A DNA stretch of 64,000 bases from Pedosphaera sp. (GCA_028293325.1 JAQGPA010000189.1:21272-85271), one strand, 5' to 3'. Counted from the first letter of the stretch, positions 36,001 to 45,090 are shown. The notes: generated from the letters alone by a model not told the origin. Translations and numbers: made by a program.

Positions 36001-36175
36001 TGAGCACGGTGGGCCTGCGCCCATCGTCAATGGCGGGGGATTGCGGCAAGTAATGGCCGTAAAACGGTCGGAAGGGCGGCTCCGGCACTACAGGATATGG
36101 AAACACCTGCCAACCGCGTCCGCGCCGTTCCCAGTGATGGAACTGCTCTGTCAGCTTTGCATCAATGGAAGCCAT
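33065..36175 (-). CDS. HerA/TraG-type coupling ATPase with C-terminal nuclease-like domain
   Basis: The 1036-residue protein has a Walker A motif IGVQGTGKSTLLF near residue 415 and a Walker B in FWLYIDEFHNF near 655. A PHGDLIEQIL region and an ILAHQELRQLER sensor segment are also seen, all typical of conjugation coupling proteins and HerA-like translocases. The N-terminal 400 residues are poorly conserved. After a proline/alanine linker (about 790-870) the last 170 residues look like an endonuclease-type fold: KIDLALEKDNQVIACEISIMTT, with a D...E-x-S arrangement, followed by CLKAGCQQVAVIC. This may be a degenerate PD-(D/E)XK nuclease. It probably moves element DNA. Two membrane genes precede it with 3- and 7-bp gaps, forming one operon. 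Confidence 0.85.
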   Translation of the reverse strand: MASIDAKLTEQFHHWERRGRGWQVFPYPVVPEPPFRPFYGHYLPQSPAIDDGRRPTVLSSLVQRLSRKLSTEAPSLPPVIEEVDEPEPHMLVRDSLIELQTSLPANLNINREAFEQFLSNLSLCREPVAFELFGVSNRVTLQFATHSEDAPLVRRQLQAHFPEGMFHEREGTLEKAWEVCEGEDALVVEFGLAREFMLPLAGGKLDPFVGIIGALSELQPGELGLFQVLFQPTHEPWAESIVRSVTHADGKPFFVNQPELAGAAQNKVAHPLYAAVVRILVRSECFERTLQIARDLAGSLRVFAHPQCNELIPLENSDYPFEEHVEDALRRQSRRSGMLLSSDELMGFVHLPSSAVRSPVLQRETGKTKAAPAIVRGESGVLLGSNAHADDSFPVRLTAEQRVQHMHVIGVQGTGKSTLLFNLIRQDIENGEGVAVLDPHGDLIEQILGIIPPERIHDVVLVDPSDEEYSVGFNILSAHSDAEKRLLASDLVSVFQRLSTSWGDQMGSVLQNAILAFLESSRGGTLVDLRRFLLEPAFRAKYLETVGDPNIVYYWRKGFSQLAGNKSIGSVITRLNDFLAPKPIRYMVSQPVNRLDFRDILDSGKIFLAKLPQGQMGKENSFLLGSLLVSKFQQMVMARQAQRVSVRKDFWLYIDEFHNFITPSMAEILTGARKYRLGLILAHQELRQLERDREVASAVLANPFTRVAFRVGDADARALENGFSFFEARDLQNLGKGQAITRVEKADFDFNLTVPLPEAVNPEAAQLVRQAVVEASRMKYAVPRAQVEAAEQAEFNSEAATPDPVKPKPTSPSEAKPAKPTAAEVRQPTVSEKEAATVIAPEGAKPEIPASPIIEATTKSASSDRGIGGHQHNLIRERIETVARELGFYAAREKLTATGQKIDLALEKDNQVIACEISIMTTVDHEVGNVAKCLKAGCQQVAVICASEGRLAKIQMAVSGCLLAEEIAKVGYYLPDQFIDYLQKLPAGENGAANPQETVLGKYKVKSRASKLSPEETRTREASALKMLAETMRRKT

Positions 36176-36178
36176 GCG

Positions 36179-36910
36179 TCAGGATTCGGCTTCCGTTTTT
36201 TGGTCGAGTCGTTTGGTCGTCGGATAATACAAGCCATGGAGGATCGGCGCATGCTCGTATTGCGTGAGGAGCTTCACCCCCTTGGCCGCGGTTTCCTGTT
36301 CAACCAGTTTCTTGACCACGCCTTCCACAACGGTGAGATACATGAGCCGGACATCCTGGCGGTAATAGGTTTCCCGGCGAAACCACGCCTCATAAATGCC
36401 GTTAATGATCGGGGTTTGGAGCAGGATTTTATCAAGGTCCTTAATTCCGATGGCCACCGCATTGCGCATGACGTAAATGGCTCCCAAGACAACGCCAAGA
36501 AACGCAACGGGCCAGATGAACGGGGCGAGCAAACCGAATATCCTAACAAAGACATAAAAGGAGGTGAGCGCAATGAACCCCATTCCACATGCCAGTGCCA
36601 ACAGCTGCCAGGGTTCGACCACGGCAGGGATTTCGGCAAAGCGGCAGGAATAGAAATAATTGACACCAAACGGGGCGGCGCAAACGTCAAACACCAACCG
36701 TTCACGCGTCATGCGCAAGTATTGGCGCTTGTCGCTGAGGACACCGCCCTCAGAAAACTCGATGTAAGAAATGTTGAGACCAGGCACGTGCTGCTCCTTT
36801 AGTTCCTTTTCGACCTCGGCATAGAACTCCTTTGCCGAGGAAGAATAGTTGGGGACGGGCGTATACCAGTGGCTGAGCTCATCTGCTTTTTTTGATCTGA
36901 ATCCAAACAT
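36179..36910 (-). CDS. Element membrane protein, unknown function
   Basis: The 243-residue protein has two adjacent hydrophobic segments (about 100-125, LLALACGMGFIALTSFYVFV, and 128-148, LLAPFIWPVAFLGVVLGAIY). The N-terminal half is soluble (WYTPVPNYSSSAKEFYAEVEKELKEQ) and the C-terminal half contains YRQDVRLMYLTVVEGVVKKLVEQE. It is followed by the coupling ATPase after 3 bp. In conjugation loci this position often holds a membrane partner of the coupling protein, so it may be a TraG/VirD4-associated subunit. I do not recognise a family. Confidence 0.65.
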   Translation of the reverse strand: MFGFRSKKADELSHWYTPVPNYSSSAKEFYAEVEKELKEQHVPGLNISYIEFSEGGVLSDKRQYLRMTRERLVFDVCAAPFGVNYFYSCRFAEIPAVVEPWQLLALACGMGFIALTSFYVFVRIFGLLAPFIWPVAFLGVVLGAIYVMRNAVAIGIKDLDKILLQTPIINGIYEAWFRRETYYRQDVRLMYLTVVEGVVKKLVEQETAAKGVKLLTQYEHAPILHGLYYPTTKRLDQKTEAES

Positions 36911-36917
36911 AGCATTA

Positions 36918-37385
36918 TTAAGTTTTGGGTTCGGGTTTCTTCAAAAAGCGCGGCAACACGAACAACATGGCCCCAAGAACCAAGATGATATATGTGCCAA
37001 CCTGGAGGGCTAAAAAGAATCGATCACCCAGTTTGAGACGAAAATAGATCAAGGCCAGGAAGGGGATTGCGCCGGCAAGCTGGGAGGTGAACAGCACTCC
37101 TTTTTTCCCAATCGCGGTTAGGAGGGTGAAGAAGGCCGTGAAGGGAACCAGCCAAACCAATTTTGCCTCATCGCTCGGAAGTTGCTGTAATTGATAGCCA
37201 GAGAGATTACCTCCCAATATCCTTATCCATGGGAGCCAGAAGCATCCGATCATGGCCAAAGAACAGAGAGCAATTACGTTTTGAATATCCTTGTTCCGCT
37301 CTGAAAAGCAAGCGGTTGGGACAGACTGAGAGACCGTTGCAGGACTCACTTCAGAGGGCTGCTCCAGGGCTGGTTGTTCTGACAT
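36918..37385 (-). CDS. Four-helix membrane protein, unknown function
   Basis: The 155-residue product has a polar, Ser/Pro-rich N-terminus (SEQPALEQPSEVSPATVSQS) and then four hydrophobic segments: NVIALCSLAMIGCFWL, LVWLVPFTAFFTLL, LAGAIPFLALIYF and VGTYIILVLGAMLFVL. The start at ATG 37385 is supported by GAAAGGTGTC upstream; an in-frame start at 37409 is possible. The stop is 7 bp before the next membrane gene, so it is the first gene of the run ending with the coupling ATPase. Its function is unknown. Confidence 0.62.
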   Translation of the reverse strand: MSEQPALEQPSEVSPATVSQSVPTACFSERNKDIQNVIALCSLAMIGCFWLPWIRILGGNLSGYQLQQLPSDEAKLVWLVPFTAFFTLLTAIGKKGVLFTSQLAGAIPFLALIYFRLKLGDRFFLALQVGTYIILVLGAMLFVLPRFLKKPEPKT

Positions 37386-37819
37386 AAAGACACCTTTCGG
37401 GTTAAACAACGATTAACGGCGATTTAAACGACGGCACGTCTTGGTGAATCAAGTAGACTACGGGATTTGAGAGGCACTTCTTTCAGAAATCTTTGAAAAA
37501 AAGACAATTGTGGATGCTGGGCGAGATGCGCCGCTGCGTCACGGTAGGCGAATGAACGCGAAAATGAGATGGTGAAACGCTGGCTCTCTTCAAAGCTATG
37601 GACCACAATGCTGAGGCTGTATATAAATTCAGCATTGGAAATCCGATCGGCGCCCGAACAGCATCGATTATTTCTGATTTAGACTTCAAGGATTAACATT
37701 TTCAGTGAAATGATTCGAGCTTAGATCAGAGCGGGGATTCCCAATCTGACGGAATTCACTCAGCGTGCCATTGAATGACAGGTGTGAATGCCTCAATGCG
37801 CCCCAATGTGGGGTGGAGA
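37386..37819 (-). other. Intergenic region with a possible gene remnant
   Basis: A minus-strand frame from about 37680 to 37424 reads like protein (AEFIYSLSIVVHSFEESQRF, then AYRDAAAHLAQHPQLSFFQRF). It lacks a good ATG and overlaps a second frame. It may be the decayed tail of a cargo gene. Otherwise the 434 bp appear non-coding and should contain the promoter for the membrane-protein/ATPase operon. Confidence 0.3.
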
Positions 37820-38545
37820 TTACGGTGTGTTTGTGCTCCAGCGAAGCTGGTAAAAGCGCCGATTGAAGATATTGGTGGAAGGATCAAAAAAAATGCCCTG
37901 AGGCGCGGGGAGGGTCAGATTTGTTAGAAGATTCCAATCGGAAAGGTTTGAGGAAACATATACATTGTACGGCCCAGGTGTACCGCTTTGAATTACAAAT
38001 TGGAATCGCCCAGTTTGGAAGCCGGGAGATGCCAATAATGGCGGCTGGAATACCGGTGTGGTGAAGCACAACGCGGCGCTCTGTTCGGAAATGTTCGTGT
38101 AGTGATCGTAAGCTCTAACGGTCAAACAATACTGGCTATTAGGAAACAAACCGGATAGGAGAAAATTGGGGGCCATAGTTGTTCCAGCGTATGAACCGTT
38201 GACGTAAACCTTATATCCGGCCAAACCGGAACCGCCGGTGTCAAAAGCGGGGTTCCAAGCGATACTTAACTGACTGGGGATAAAAGCCGTTGAGGCCAGA
38301 TTTGTTGGAACGGGTGGTGGGGTAACATCCAGTCGGCTACTTGCGGCAATTGTAATCCGCAAAAGTCGGTTGCCAGCCAGATCGTAAGAATATGACTCTG
38401 CAGACCCGTCAGAGTATGCAGCATTGGTGAGGCGATTTAGAGAATCGTAAGAATAGGTAAACGTAGCAGCCCGCAACGGCTGTAGGGTGACTATCGTTAA
38501 TAGCAATATCAAGGCTCGCAGCACAAACAAATTAATTCCATTCAC
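37820..38545 (-). CDS. Secreted Rhs-fragment protein with Fn3 domain
   Basis: The 241-residue product has a signal peptide (LFVLRALILLLTIVTLQPLRAA). One or two YD repeats follow (YSYDSLNRLTNAAYSDGS, ESYSYDLAGNRLL), then an Fn3 module (PPPVPTNLAST...LSIAWNPAFDTGG) and a beta-rich end. It looks like an orphan piece of an Rhs protein with a new start and secretion signal. Its start overlaps the stop of the SUKH-type gene by 4 bp (ATGA), so it is cotranscribed with the Rhs toxin and immunity genes. It may be a reserve cassette or a decayed Rhs end. Confidence 0.65.
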   Translation of the reverse strand: MNGINLFVLRALILLLTIVTLQPLRAATFTYSYDSLNRLTNAAYSDGSAESYSYDLAGNRLLRITIAASSRLDVTPPPVPTNLASTAFIPSQLSIAWNPAFDTGGSGLAGYKVYVNGSYAGTTMAPNFLLSGLFPNSQYCLTVRAYDHYTNISEQSAALCFTTPVFQPPLLASPGFQTGRFQFVIQSGTPGPYNVYVSSNLSDWNLLTNLTLPAPQGIFFDPSTNIFNRRFYQLRWSTNTP

Positions 38546-39402
38546 AATAAATCCTTTATCTCTTGAAACCTAACCCGCATTTTGGAACTTAGATCTATAA
38601 GCGGATTAAATTCTAGTTTGATGTTAGTAAAGGGCTGGTTGAATGGATCAAACAAATAATATTCTCGCCTTACCGTACTTCCGACAGGAATATCGGAAAC
38701 AGGCACGGTTAAATATTCTATGTTGTCTTTCCCAACCTTGCTATCAAGCCGCATCATTCTAACGGTCAAAACGGCAAGCTGTGATTGTTTTATTTTTGTT
38801 ATTTCAAGAATGACTTTATTAAAACGAGGCAGTAAATCCTTTGGGCGGTCAGGAGATTTCACCAATTGATTTTCAAAACTGAGCAAGCGCACATTAAATT
38901 TAGCCCTTTCATCCATGACTAATTTCACTCCTTCAAGATTCGCAATGTTTTTGTAGGCAGCGTAACTATGTGTTCGAAACAATTCTTTTGGTTTCGCCTC
39001 AATCCACTTGTTGAAAGACGGCGATAATGATCGCTCAGTGCTATCTTCCCAAGAAAACCAAGAAACATTTTCGGCCTTCTCGCTAGAATGCAAGCAATAA
39101 CAACCTTCCGTCGTGCCATCGTAGCCAAACACAAACATGTTGGAAGAAGATAGGCGAGCCAATTGTTTGGTTTCACTTTCCACCGATTTCACTATGGGGC
39201 TTTCTAATGGATGAACGATTAACAATCCACCAAAAAAAATGCCAGGACCTATTTCTGACAAGAAATGCAGATAGTCGATAGGCGGAATTAATTTCTGTTT
39301 ACTAAACCATTGAACCACAAATTCCTTTTCTAAGGGAACAGATTTACAATGGTATCCGCCTTCGGAATGTTGCATAAGCTCTGTCTGAAAATTGGGAAAC
39401 AT
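38542..39402 (-). CDS. SUKH (SMI1/KNR4)-type immunity protein with extra C-terminal domain
   Basis: The 286-residue protein has an N-terminal SUKH-like fold: IDYLHFLSEIGPGIFFGGLLIVHPLE, then MFVFGYDGTTEGCYCLH and WFSWEDST. SUKH proteins are the commonest immunity proteins of polymorphic toxins. It starts 4 bp after the stop of the 1845-residue Rhs gene, which ends in an HNH nuclease. It is therefore probably the antidote to that toxin. About 140 further residues (beta-rich, LLSFENQLVKSPDRP onward) do not match SUKH and are unassigned; they might be a second immunity domain. There is no signal peptide, as expected of a cytoplasmic antidote. Confidence 0.68.
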   Translation of the reverse strand: MFPNFQTELMQHSEGGYHCKSVPLEKEFVVQWFSKQKLIPPIDYLHFLSEIGPGIFFGGLLIVHPLESPIVKSVESETKQLARLSSSNMFVFGYDGTTEGCYCLHSSEKAENVSWFSWEDSTERSLSPSFNKWIEAKPKELFRTHSYAAYKNIANLEGVKLVMDERAKFNVRLLSFENQLVKSPDRPKDLLPRFNKVILEITKIKQSQLAVLTVRMMRLDSKVGKDNIEYLTVPVSDIPVGSTVRREYYLFDPFNQPFTNIKLEFNPLIDLSSKMRVRFQEIKDLL

Positions 39403-39406
39403 AAAT

Positions 39407-42400
39407 TTATAAGTCTAAGAAAAAGGGAGTTTCAAGCAACCCTGGTATCTCTGGCATTTCAGGTTCGAGTTCGACTTGGTTATATTGCGTGCCATAGGGA
39501 TCTTGCTGCTTGAGCCATCTTGCCTCCGCGCCTTGGCTCCGATTTAAACCTGAAGGCTTTAGTTGATAATTTGACAAATCATCCTCTCCACCATGTTGTC
39601 TCTGGATTATATGGTCAACATCGTATTGGTTAGGCACCGGACCGTTAGCATTTTCCCAAGTGCTTCGAGCGTTAGAATTGGGAAGATCAGAAGTGCGAGT
39701 CTTCATTAATCGCCCCTGTTGGGCTGCTCTTTGATAAGCGGCTAATTCGTCCGCCATAGACCTGGGGAGCCTTAATACATTATTTGCGACCGGAGGAGTA
39801 GAATAGGCGGTGGACGAAAGGAAAGTTTCCCATTGTTCCGGTACAATAAAAGTGGGAAAAGTAAACAACGCCGGCCAAAAAGATCCTTCTGTTGCAACGA
39901 GCCCTGTTGTGTCCTTAAACCGCAGGGGGTTATTTAAGGCATAAACAAAGCGATTCAAACCTTGATCGTCATTATCTTTGCTTGTAGCAGCATCCTTTGT
40001 CAGAAAACGGCCAAATTGTGGGCTGAAATAGCGGGCGCGAACGTAATAAAGACCTGTACTATCATCCATTATACCATAACGCCCTAAATAACGGAACGGC
40101 TGCTGAGAGAGCCCATCAGAGTTTGCAAGAATACCAAAAGAGTCAAAAGCATAGGAGTCAGTTACTTTTCCTCCGAAATCCGTAAGCGCCACCGTGCTGC
40201 CTTGAATGTCGAAGTGATAGGTAGCAACTGTCCCGTTGGACAAAATCCGCTCTGCCAAGCCGATTCCATAGACGTAGCAGGCAATCGAGGAACTGTTAGT
40301 GTCAGTCTCGACAAGCATCTCCGGGAGCGCGCCCAGACGGTCAAGAACGAAGCGTTGCGTTTGTCCATTCACCGTCCTGTCAAGACGGTTTCCGAGTCCA
40401 TCGTAGGTCAATGTGCTTGAAGCGTTGGTCATCACCAATTGCACGAGACGATCTTCAAAATCATAGGCATATAAGGTCGTGCCAATGCCCGTGAGATTGC
40501 CGTTTGCGTTGTGTGTGACAGTCTGGCTGTCAATTGAGGTAATGCGATTGTCAGAATCATAGGTGCAGACATTCGTCTGATTGGTCAGAATGGGAAACAA
40601 TGGCTGGCTGTGTGTGGCCACTGTGTGGTTGCCGATAGGATCAAGACTGAGTGCGTACGCGGCAATTACACTCGCATCCGGCGCAGCATTGGTGAGTGCA
40701 ACAAGGCGATTTGCAACATCATAAACGTAAGCGGCTGTCGTGCCATTTGCATTGGTCGCAGCGATCAGATTGCCTCGATTATCATAAGTGTAGGTAATGA
40801 CCCCATTCAGCCAGTTCGTGAGCGCCATCATCCGATTCAGAGCATCAAAACCGTAATTGACAACTTTGTTGCCGGGATAGGTCAGACTTGTGCGGTTTCC
40901 ATTCGCATCAAAACCATGGACAACAATCTGACCATGGGGATCTGTGACGCTTGTCAAACGATTTAGTAAATCGAATTGCCACGATGTCGCGCCGAGACTA
41001 TCCGTCATGTTCGTCCTGTTGCCGACAGAATCATAAGCAAACGTAACGGGCGGTCCGCTAGGATATGTTAAGTTTGTCAGCCGATCGAGGACATCATAGC
41101 TATAAATAATACTGTCACCATTTGGCGTAATTTTGTTGGTGAGATTGCCAGCCGGGTCATACGATAAAATCATTTTATGATTCATTGGATCGTCTCGCTC
41201 GATCACCCGGTTCAAAGCGTCATATATATTTGTCCAAGTATGACCATTAGGGTCTGTCGTTTGAATGCGGTTCCCACTCTCGTCGTAGGCAAAGAAAACG
41301 GGTTTGTTCGCTATATCTATAACATTGGTGAGTCGTCCGATTGCATCGTAGAAAAACCGAATGATTTGTCCATTGCCGTTGGTGGTCGCTAAGACATGGC
41401 CAAATGCATCGTAAGCGGTCTCGTTGGTGGAAATGGAAGTCTCAATCGTGGCAACTTTGCGGTTGAGTGCATCGAAAAAGTTGGTGATGTAATGGCCGGT
41501 TGGGTCGATGATACTAGTCTGGTTGCCTTGTGCGTCGTAGGTAAATCGAGTGATTTGGTTCAAAGCATTTGTAATAGCAATTAAATTTCCTATGTCGTCG
41601 TAAGCATAACCGGTGTAATTTCCAAAAGCGTCAAAAGTGACACTTTTTCTGTCGAGCGGATCGAAAAGCGTCCCATTCGTTTGCTTTAGTGGAGCGAGGA
41701 CGGCGACGAGCCGGTCTTTCAGATCGAAAATATTTGTTGTCGTCGCATCGCGCGGATTGTGTGATGACGTGCGGTTGTTATTAGCATCGTACGTAAAAGA
41801 GTTCGTGAAGCCGAGCGGATCGACGGTAAAGAGTAAATTATCATTGTTATCGTAAGCAAAAACGTTTGTCCGGTGAAGTGCGTCAATCCGCCGTATTTTA
41901 CGGCCAACGCCGTCGTAATCGAAGTGGGTCGCGAAACTCTTAGCATCAATGACGTTGGTGAGATTGCCCTGGCTATCGTATTGATTTGTCGTGCCGAATC
42001 CGCGGGCGTCCCTGAGAACATTCGGTAAGCCATTCGCGTCATATTGCACTGTATTGATGAAGCCCAAAGCATTGGTTGTAGAAGTTAGATTGCCACGAGC
42101 ATCGTAGCCAAAGGCGGTAATATCAGTCAGTGCGCTTACGCGCCGAACCGGATTGTTGAGCGTGTCATATTGAATCGTTGTGACGTTGCCAAGCGCGTCG
42201 ATTTTGTTCGTCACGTTTCCGTACAAATCGTAACTATATTGAGTCTGATTGCCATTCTTGTCTTTGGCGGAAATGCGATTGCGACTGGTGTCGTAAGCAA
42301 AAAACTGCTGGTTGCCTGCTTCATCTACGATATTAGTGACTAGCAGACGGTCATCGAAACGCTGGGAAGCAAACTTTCCAAGAGCATTGGTGACGTATGT

Positions 42401-44944
42401 CACACGGTTTGTTAAATCATAGAAAAAGCCGGTGGCGTTGGCATATGCGTCGCTTTGATATGACACTACCCGTTGACGGTTGTCATAAGTGTTTTGCACA
42501 TAACAGGTCCCTCGCGGGTCAACGGCGTTCGTCATTTGATGGTTTGCATCGTATGAGTAGGTGTTCGTTCCACCATTCGGATCGATCACACTTGTGAGAT
42601 TCGTCTGGCTGTCGTAACCAAATTGATTCGTACGCCCTGCAGGGTCGATAATTGCATTGATGCACCCATTTGCTGTCGAAACGAAAGTGATATTGCGACC
42701 TGCCGTATCAGTGATGGTGGCCAATTGATTTCCGCTGTAGGTGAGCAGGAGCGTATTTGCATTCTTGTCAACGATGGAACTGAGTCGGCCTTGTGCATCA
42801 AAATGGTGGCTCGTCTGCCCCTTGTCGGTGAGCGTCCAAGTGCTGTCCGCATTCTTGACCAAATTATCATAAGTGCCATCGTTTGGCTCCGCATTATAGC
42901 TGCCAGCGCCCGTATCAAAAAATGTTTCGATGTGACCATCAGCAAAAGTGATAAAGACATTGGTGGACGATGTTGCCAGCGAAATATTGTAAGAATGGGT
43001 CCATCCAAAGCCGATTGGAACACCGTTTGTGCCTGGAAATTTGCTGTTGTAAAATCGTCTGAACTCGAATGGAAAACCCTTACCGGGAAGATGCGAATCC
43101 ACATGTTCGTAAAGGTAGTTGCCATTCGCAAGGTTGACCGGGTCCTTGGAAATGCTAATGCCGGTTGAACTGATTCCTGCCGCGTTGCCATCGACAGTTA
43201 TAATTGTTGAAGCCGAACCCGTGTTGTTCGCCGAATCCGTAATGAGCAAAGCAGCAGAATAACTTCCGCTATGATTGAATACATGCATAGCCGTCGGTTG
43301 AGTCGTAGTAACGGGAGTGCTCCCGTCGGAAAATGTCCAGCGATAGCTGGAAACGGTTACACAGGCATTTGCGGTATGCGATCCGGAGGCTGAAAGGGAT
43401 ATCGTGGTGCCGGGCGCAACGTGATTTGGTGCGGCGATATTTGCAACGGGATTACCGCTCGGAACTGTAACAGAGAAGGTGTTCGCGCTGATAGCCGTGG
43501 CGACGTTGTTTCCACTGCTATCTAGCGCGGTGACGCGCAATTTTACTTGAGTCGAGGAAATGCAACTCGGTGTTTGCCATTGATAAGAGTTTTGGGTGCT
43601 ATTAATTCCCGTAGTAATCGGGGGTGAAATATAGTTGTTCCCTCCGTCGATCGAATACTCTATTTGGATAGAGTGTGCCAAGGCATTGGAGTCATTCAAA
43701 GTCCACGAAAGTGGGACCATGCTTCCAGCACTAAATGATTGCCCTCCATTAGGAGTTAAGTTTGATAGTGAAGCTGGAGACGCAGAAACGCTTATAGTTT
43801 TAGTATAATTATTGTCTGTTTCATCTGACTCAACGACATTACCGAATATATCAGCAGTTATTTTAAGGGTATGTGTTCCGACAGCCAACTTACCGATAAA
43901 ATAGTCATTATAATAAGAATGATAATTTACGTCAGTTGGTGAAGAAGAAAAGATCCCGATAGACGTTCCGTCCAGGTAGAGACGATTACTAAAAGCGGGT
44001 GTTGCACTCCCACCGTTGTTTATTACTGCGAAATCAACATAAAGGTTATCCCACGGATATAGGGGCGTATCATCGGTAGTCGTATTTTGGACCTTTGAGA
44101 CTACAATTTTGTCCGACCAACCGTCCGGCTGGAACGGAGTAAGATTCGGCGCCGCATATATATATATTGCGCTAGACACAGAATTTATATCGTTGTTGGT
44201 GTTGCTTTGAATATTTAGAGTCGTAGTGTCTGCTATTACGTATAAAGAGTAATACCCAGCTGAAGCAGATGGAGGAACGGTAAAAAGTGCCGTCAAGTTG
44301 CTCGATTGTTGAGGAGAGAGTGCACCGACCGGAAATTGGCCGTCCAATATTGCAATTTTGCTATTATCAGGTTTGATTTGAATACGGCTAAAGCATGCAA
44401 GAGAATTTCCATTGTTTTGATTCTTTACGACGTAGCTGATCGTGAGGGGTTGGCCGGCAACAACAGCCGATGGCGAACCACTTGGGGTTCCCGAAATCAC
44501 AAGATCACAAATGCCAACTTGCAGCCACCTAGAATTGCTTGACAAAGTCGTTGTTCCGGTCTGATTTGCACCGCTGTATGCAGAAACATTCCATTTATAT
44601 AGACTTCCAGGAGATGTTGTGAGGACCAAATTTGTACCGTTGGCAATATAGTTATAAAGTGTTCCGTTGGGACTGCTTGTTACGTCTCGAATGTTCAATG
44701 AATAGCTAAGGGCTCCGGCAGACGCATTCCAGACGAAATTTATCACATTGGATGGATATAGAAATCCTGGGGAAGTTGTGTCACCGGGTGAAATTATGCT
44801 GAAGGCGCCAGGGGCCGCATAGGCTGTCCCCAAGAAGGACAGGGCGATTACGACGAAAGTCCACACGGCCTGGAGCAAGCCGGGCTTTCGCCTTAGTAGC
44901 GATGGTTGAACTTCGTTGAGTCGTTTTGCAGGCTTCAGATTCAT
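39407..44944 (-). CDS. Rhs/YD-repeat polymorphic toxin with C-terminal HNH nuclease
   Basis: The 1845-residue product has a signal-like segment (LLQAVWTFVVIALSFLGTAYA). CARDB-type repeats (about 160-390, SNRLYLDG), an Ig-like module and a PKD domain (YRWTFSDGS) come next. A DUF6531 segment (KDPVNLANGNYLYEHVDSH) leads into roughly 40 YD repeats of the type YDALNRVIE. The Rhs core ends RYLGRYGIMDDSTGLYYVRARYFSPQFGRFLTKDA and NRFVYALNNP. The variable C-terminus (about 195 residues) carries the HNH-like motif YDVDHIIQRQHGGEDDLSNYQ near 1777, so the toxin is a predicted nuclease. A SUKH-type gene follows after 4 bp. AT content is visibly higher than in host genes, suggesting transfer. It is preceded by a perfect tetraloop hairpin. 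Confidence 0.9.
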   Translation of the reverse strand: MNLKPAKRLNEVQPSLLRRKPGLLQAVWTFVVIALSFLGTAYAAPGAFSIISPGDTTSPGFLYPSNVINFVWNASAGALSYSLNIRDVTSSPNGTLYNYIANGTNLVLTTSPGSLYKWNVSAYSGANQTGTTTLSSNSRWLQVGICDLVISGTPSGSPSAVVAGQPLTISYVVKNQNNGNSLACFSRIQIKPDNSKIAILDGQFPVGALSPQQSSNLTALFTVPPSASAGYYSLYVIADTTTLNIQSNTNNDINSVSSAIYIYAAPNLTPFQPDGWSDKIVVSKVQNTTTDDTPLYPWDNLYVDFAVINNGGSATPAFSNRLYLDGTSIGIFSSSPTDVNYHSYYNDYFIGKLAVGTHTLKITADIFGNVVESDETDNNYTKTISVSASPASLSNLTPNGGQSFSAGSMVPLSWTLNDSNALAHSIQIEYSIDGGNNYISPPITTGINSTQNSYQWQTPSCISSTQVKLRVTALDSSGNNVATAISANTFSVTVPSGNPVANIAAPNHVAPGTTISLSASGSHTANACVTVSSYRWTFSDGSTPVTTTQPTAMHVFNHSGSYSAALLITDSANNTGSASTIITVDGNAAGISSTGISISKDPVNLANGNYLYEHVDSHLPGKGFPFEFRRFYNSKFPGTNGVPIGFGWTHSYNISLATSSTNVFITFADGHIETFFDTGAGSYNAEPNDGTYDNLVKNADSTWTLTDKGQTSHHFDAQGRLSSIVDKNANTLLLTYSGNQLATITDTAGRNITFVSTANGCINAIIDPAGRTNQFGYDSQTNLTSVIDPNGGTNTYSYDANHQMTNAVDPRGTCYVQNTYDNRQRVVSYQSDAYANATGFFYDLTNRVTYVTNALGKFASQRFDDRLLVTNIVDEAGNQQFFAYDTSRNRISAKDKNGNQTQYSYDLYGNVTNKIDALGNVTTIQYDTLNNPVRRVSALTDITAFGYDARGNLTSTTNALGFINTVQYDANGLPNVLRDARGFGTTNQYDSQGNLTNVIDAKSFATHFDYDGVGRKIRRIDALHRTNVFAYDNNDNLLFTVDPLGFTNSFTYDANNNRTSSHNPRDATTTNIFDLKDRLVAVLAPLKQTNGTLFDPLDRKSVTFDAFGNYTGYAYDDIGNLIAITNALNQITRFTYDAQGNQTSIIDPTGHYITNFFDALNRKVATIETSISTNETAYDAFGHVLATTNGNGQIIRFFYDAIGRLTNVIDIANKPVFFAYDESGNRIQTTDPNGHTWTNIYDALNRVIERDDPMNHKMILSYDPAGNLTNKITPNGDSIIYSYDVLDRLTNLTYPSGPPVTFAYDSVGNRTNMTDSLGATSWQFDLLNRLTSVTDPHGQIVVHGFDANGNRTSLTYPGNKVVNYGFDALNRMMALTNWLNGVITYTYDNRGNLIAATNANGTTAAYVYDVANRLVALTNAAPDASVIAAYALSLDPIGNHTVATHSQPLFPILTNQTNVCTYDSDNRITSIDSQTVTHNANGNLTGIGTTLYAYDFEDRLVQLVMTNASSTLTYDGLGNRLDRTVNGQTQRFVLDRLGALPEMLVETDTNSSSIACYVYGIGLAERILSNGTVATYHFDIQGSTVALTDFGGKVTDSYAFDSFGILANSDGLSQQPFRYLGRYGIMDDSTGLYYVRARYFSPQFGRFLTKDAATSKDNDDQGLNRFVYALNNPLRFKDTTGLVATEGSFWPALFTFPTFIVPEQWETFLSSTAYSTPPVANNVLRLPRSMADELAAYQRAAQQGRLMKTRTSDLPNSNARSTWENANGPVPNQYDVDHIIQRQHGGEDDLSNYQLKPSGLNRSQGAEARWLKQQDPYGTQYNQVELEPEMPEIPGLLETPFFLDL

Positions 44945-44975
44945 ATCGTCTTTTAGGATGATCTAAACAGATGAT

Positions 44976-44997
44976 GTTCTGCCGAGGACGGCAGAAC
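44976..44997. repeat. Perfect 9-bp hairpin upstream of the Rhs gene
   Basis: GTTCTGCCG (44976-44984), AGGA and CGGCAGAAC (44989-44997) form a perfect stem with a tetraloop. It lies 32 bp upstream of the Rhs start. A shorter hairpin with the same TGCCG/CGGCA core lies at 48378-48393 after the primase start. It may be a regulatory RNA structure or a recombination scar. Confidence 0.4.
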
Positions 44998-45090
44998 AGA
45001 ATTCCTCCGATTTGGTGGACTACAGTATGTAAAACCAATCCACCGCCACAACACATGGTGGACAATGACGGGGTTCTGTCGGTAGTCAAG

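Noticed and set aside
40200..42700. Regular short repeats in the Rhs gene that could be mistaken for a CRISPR array.
   Set aside because: They are in-frame YD-repeat codons of variable sequence, without constant repeats or unique spacers. No cas gene is present.
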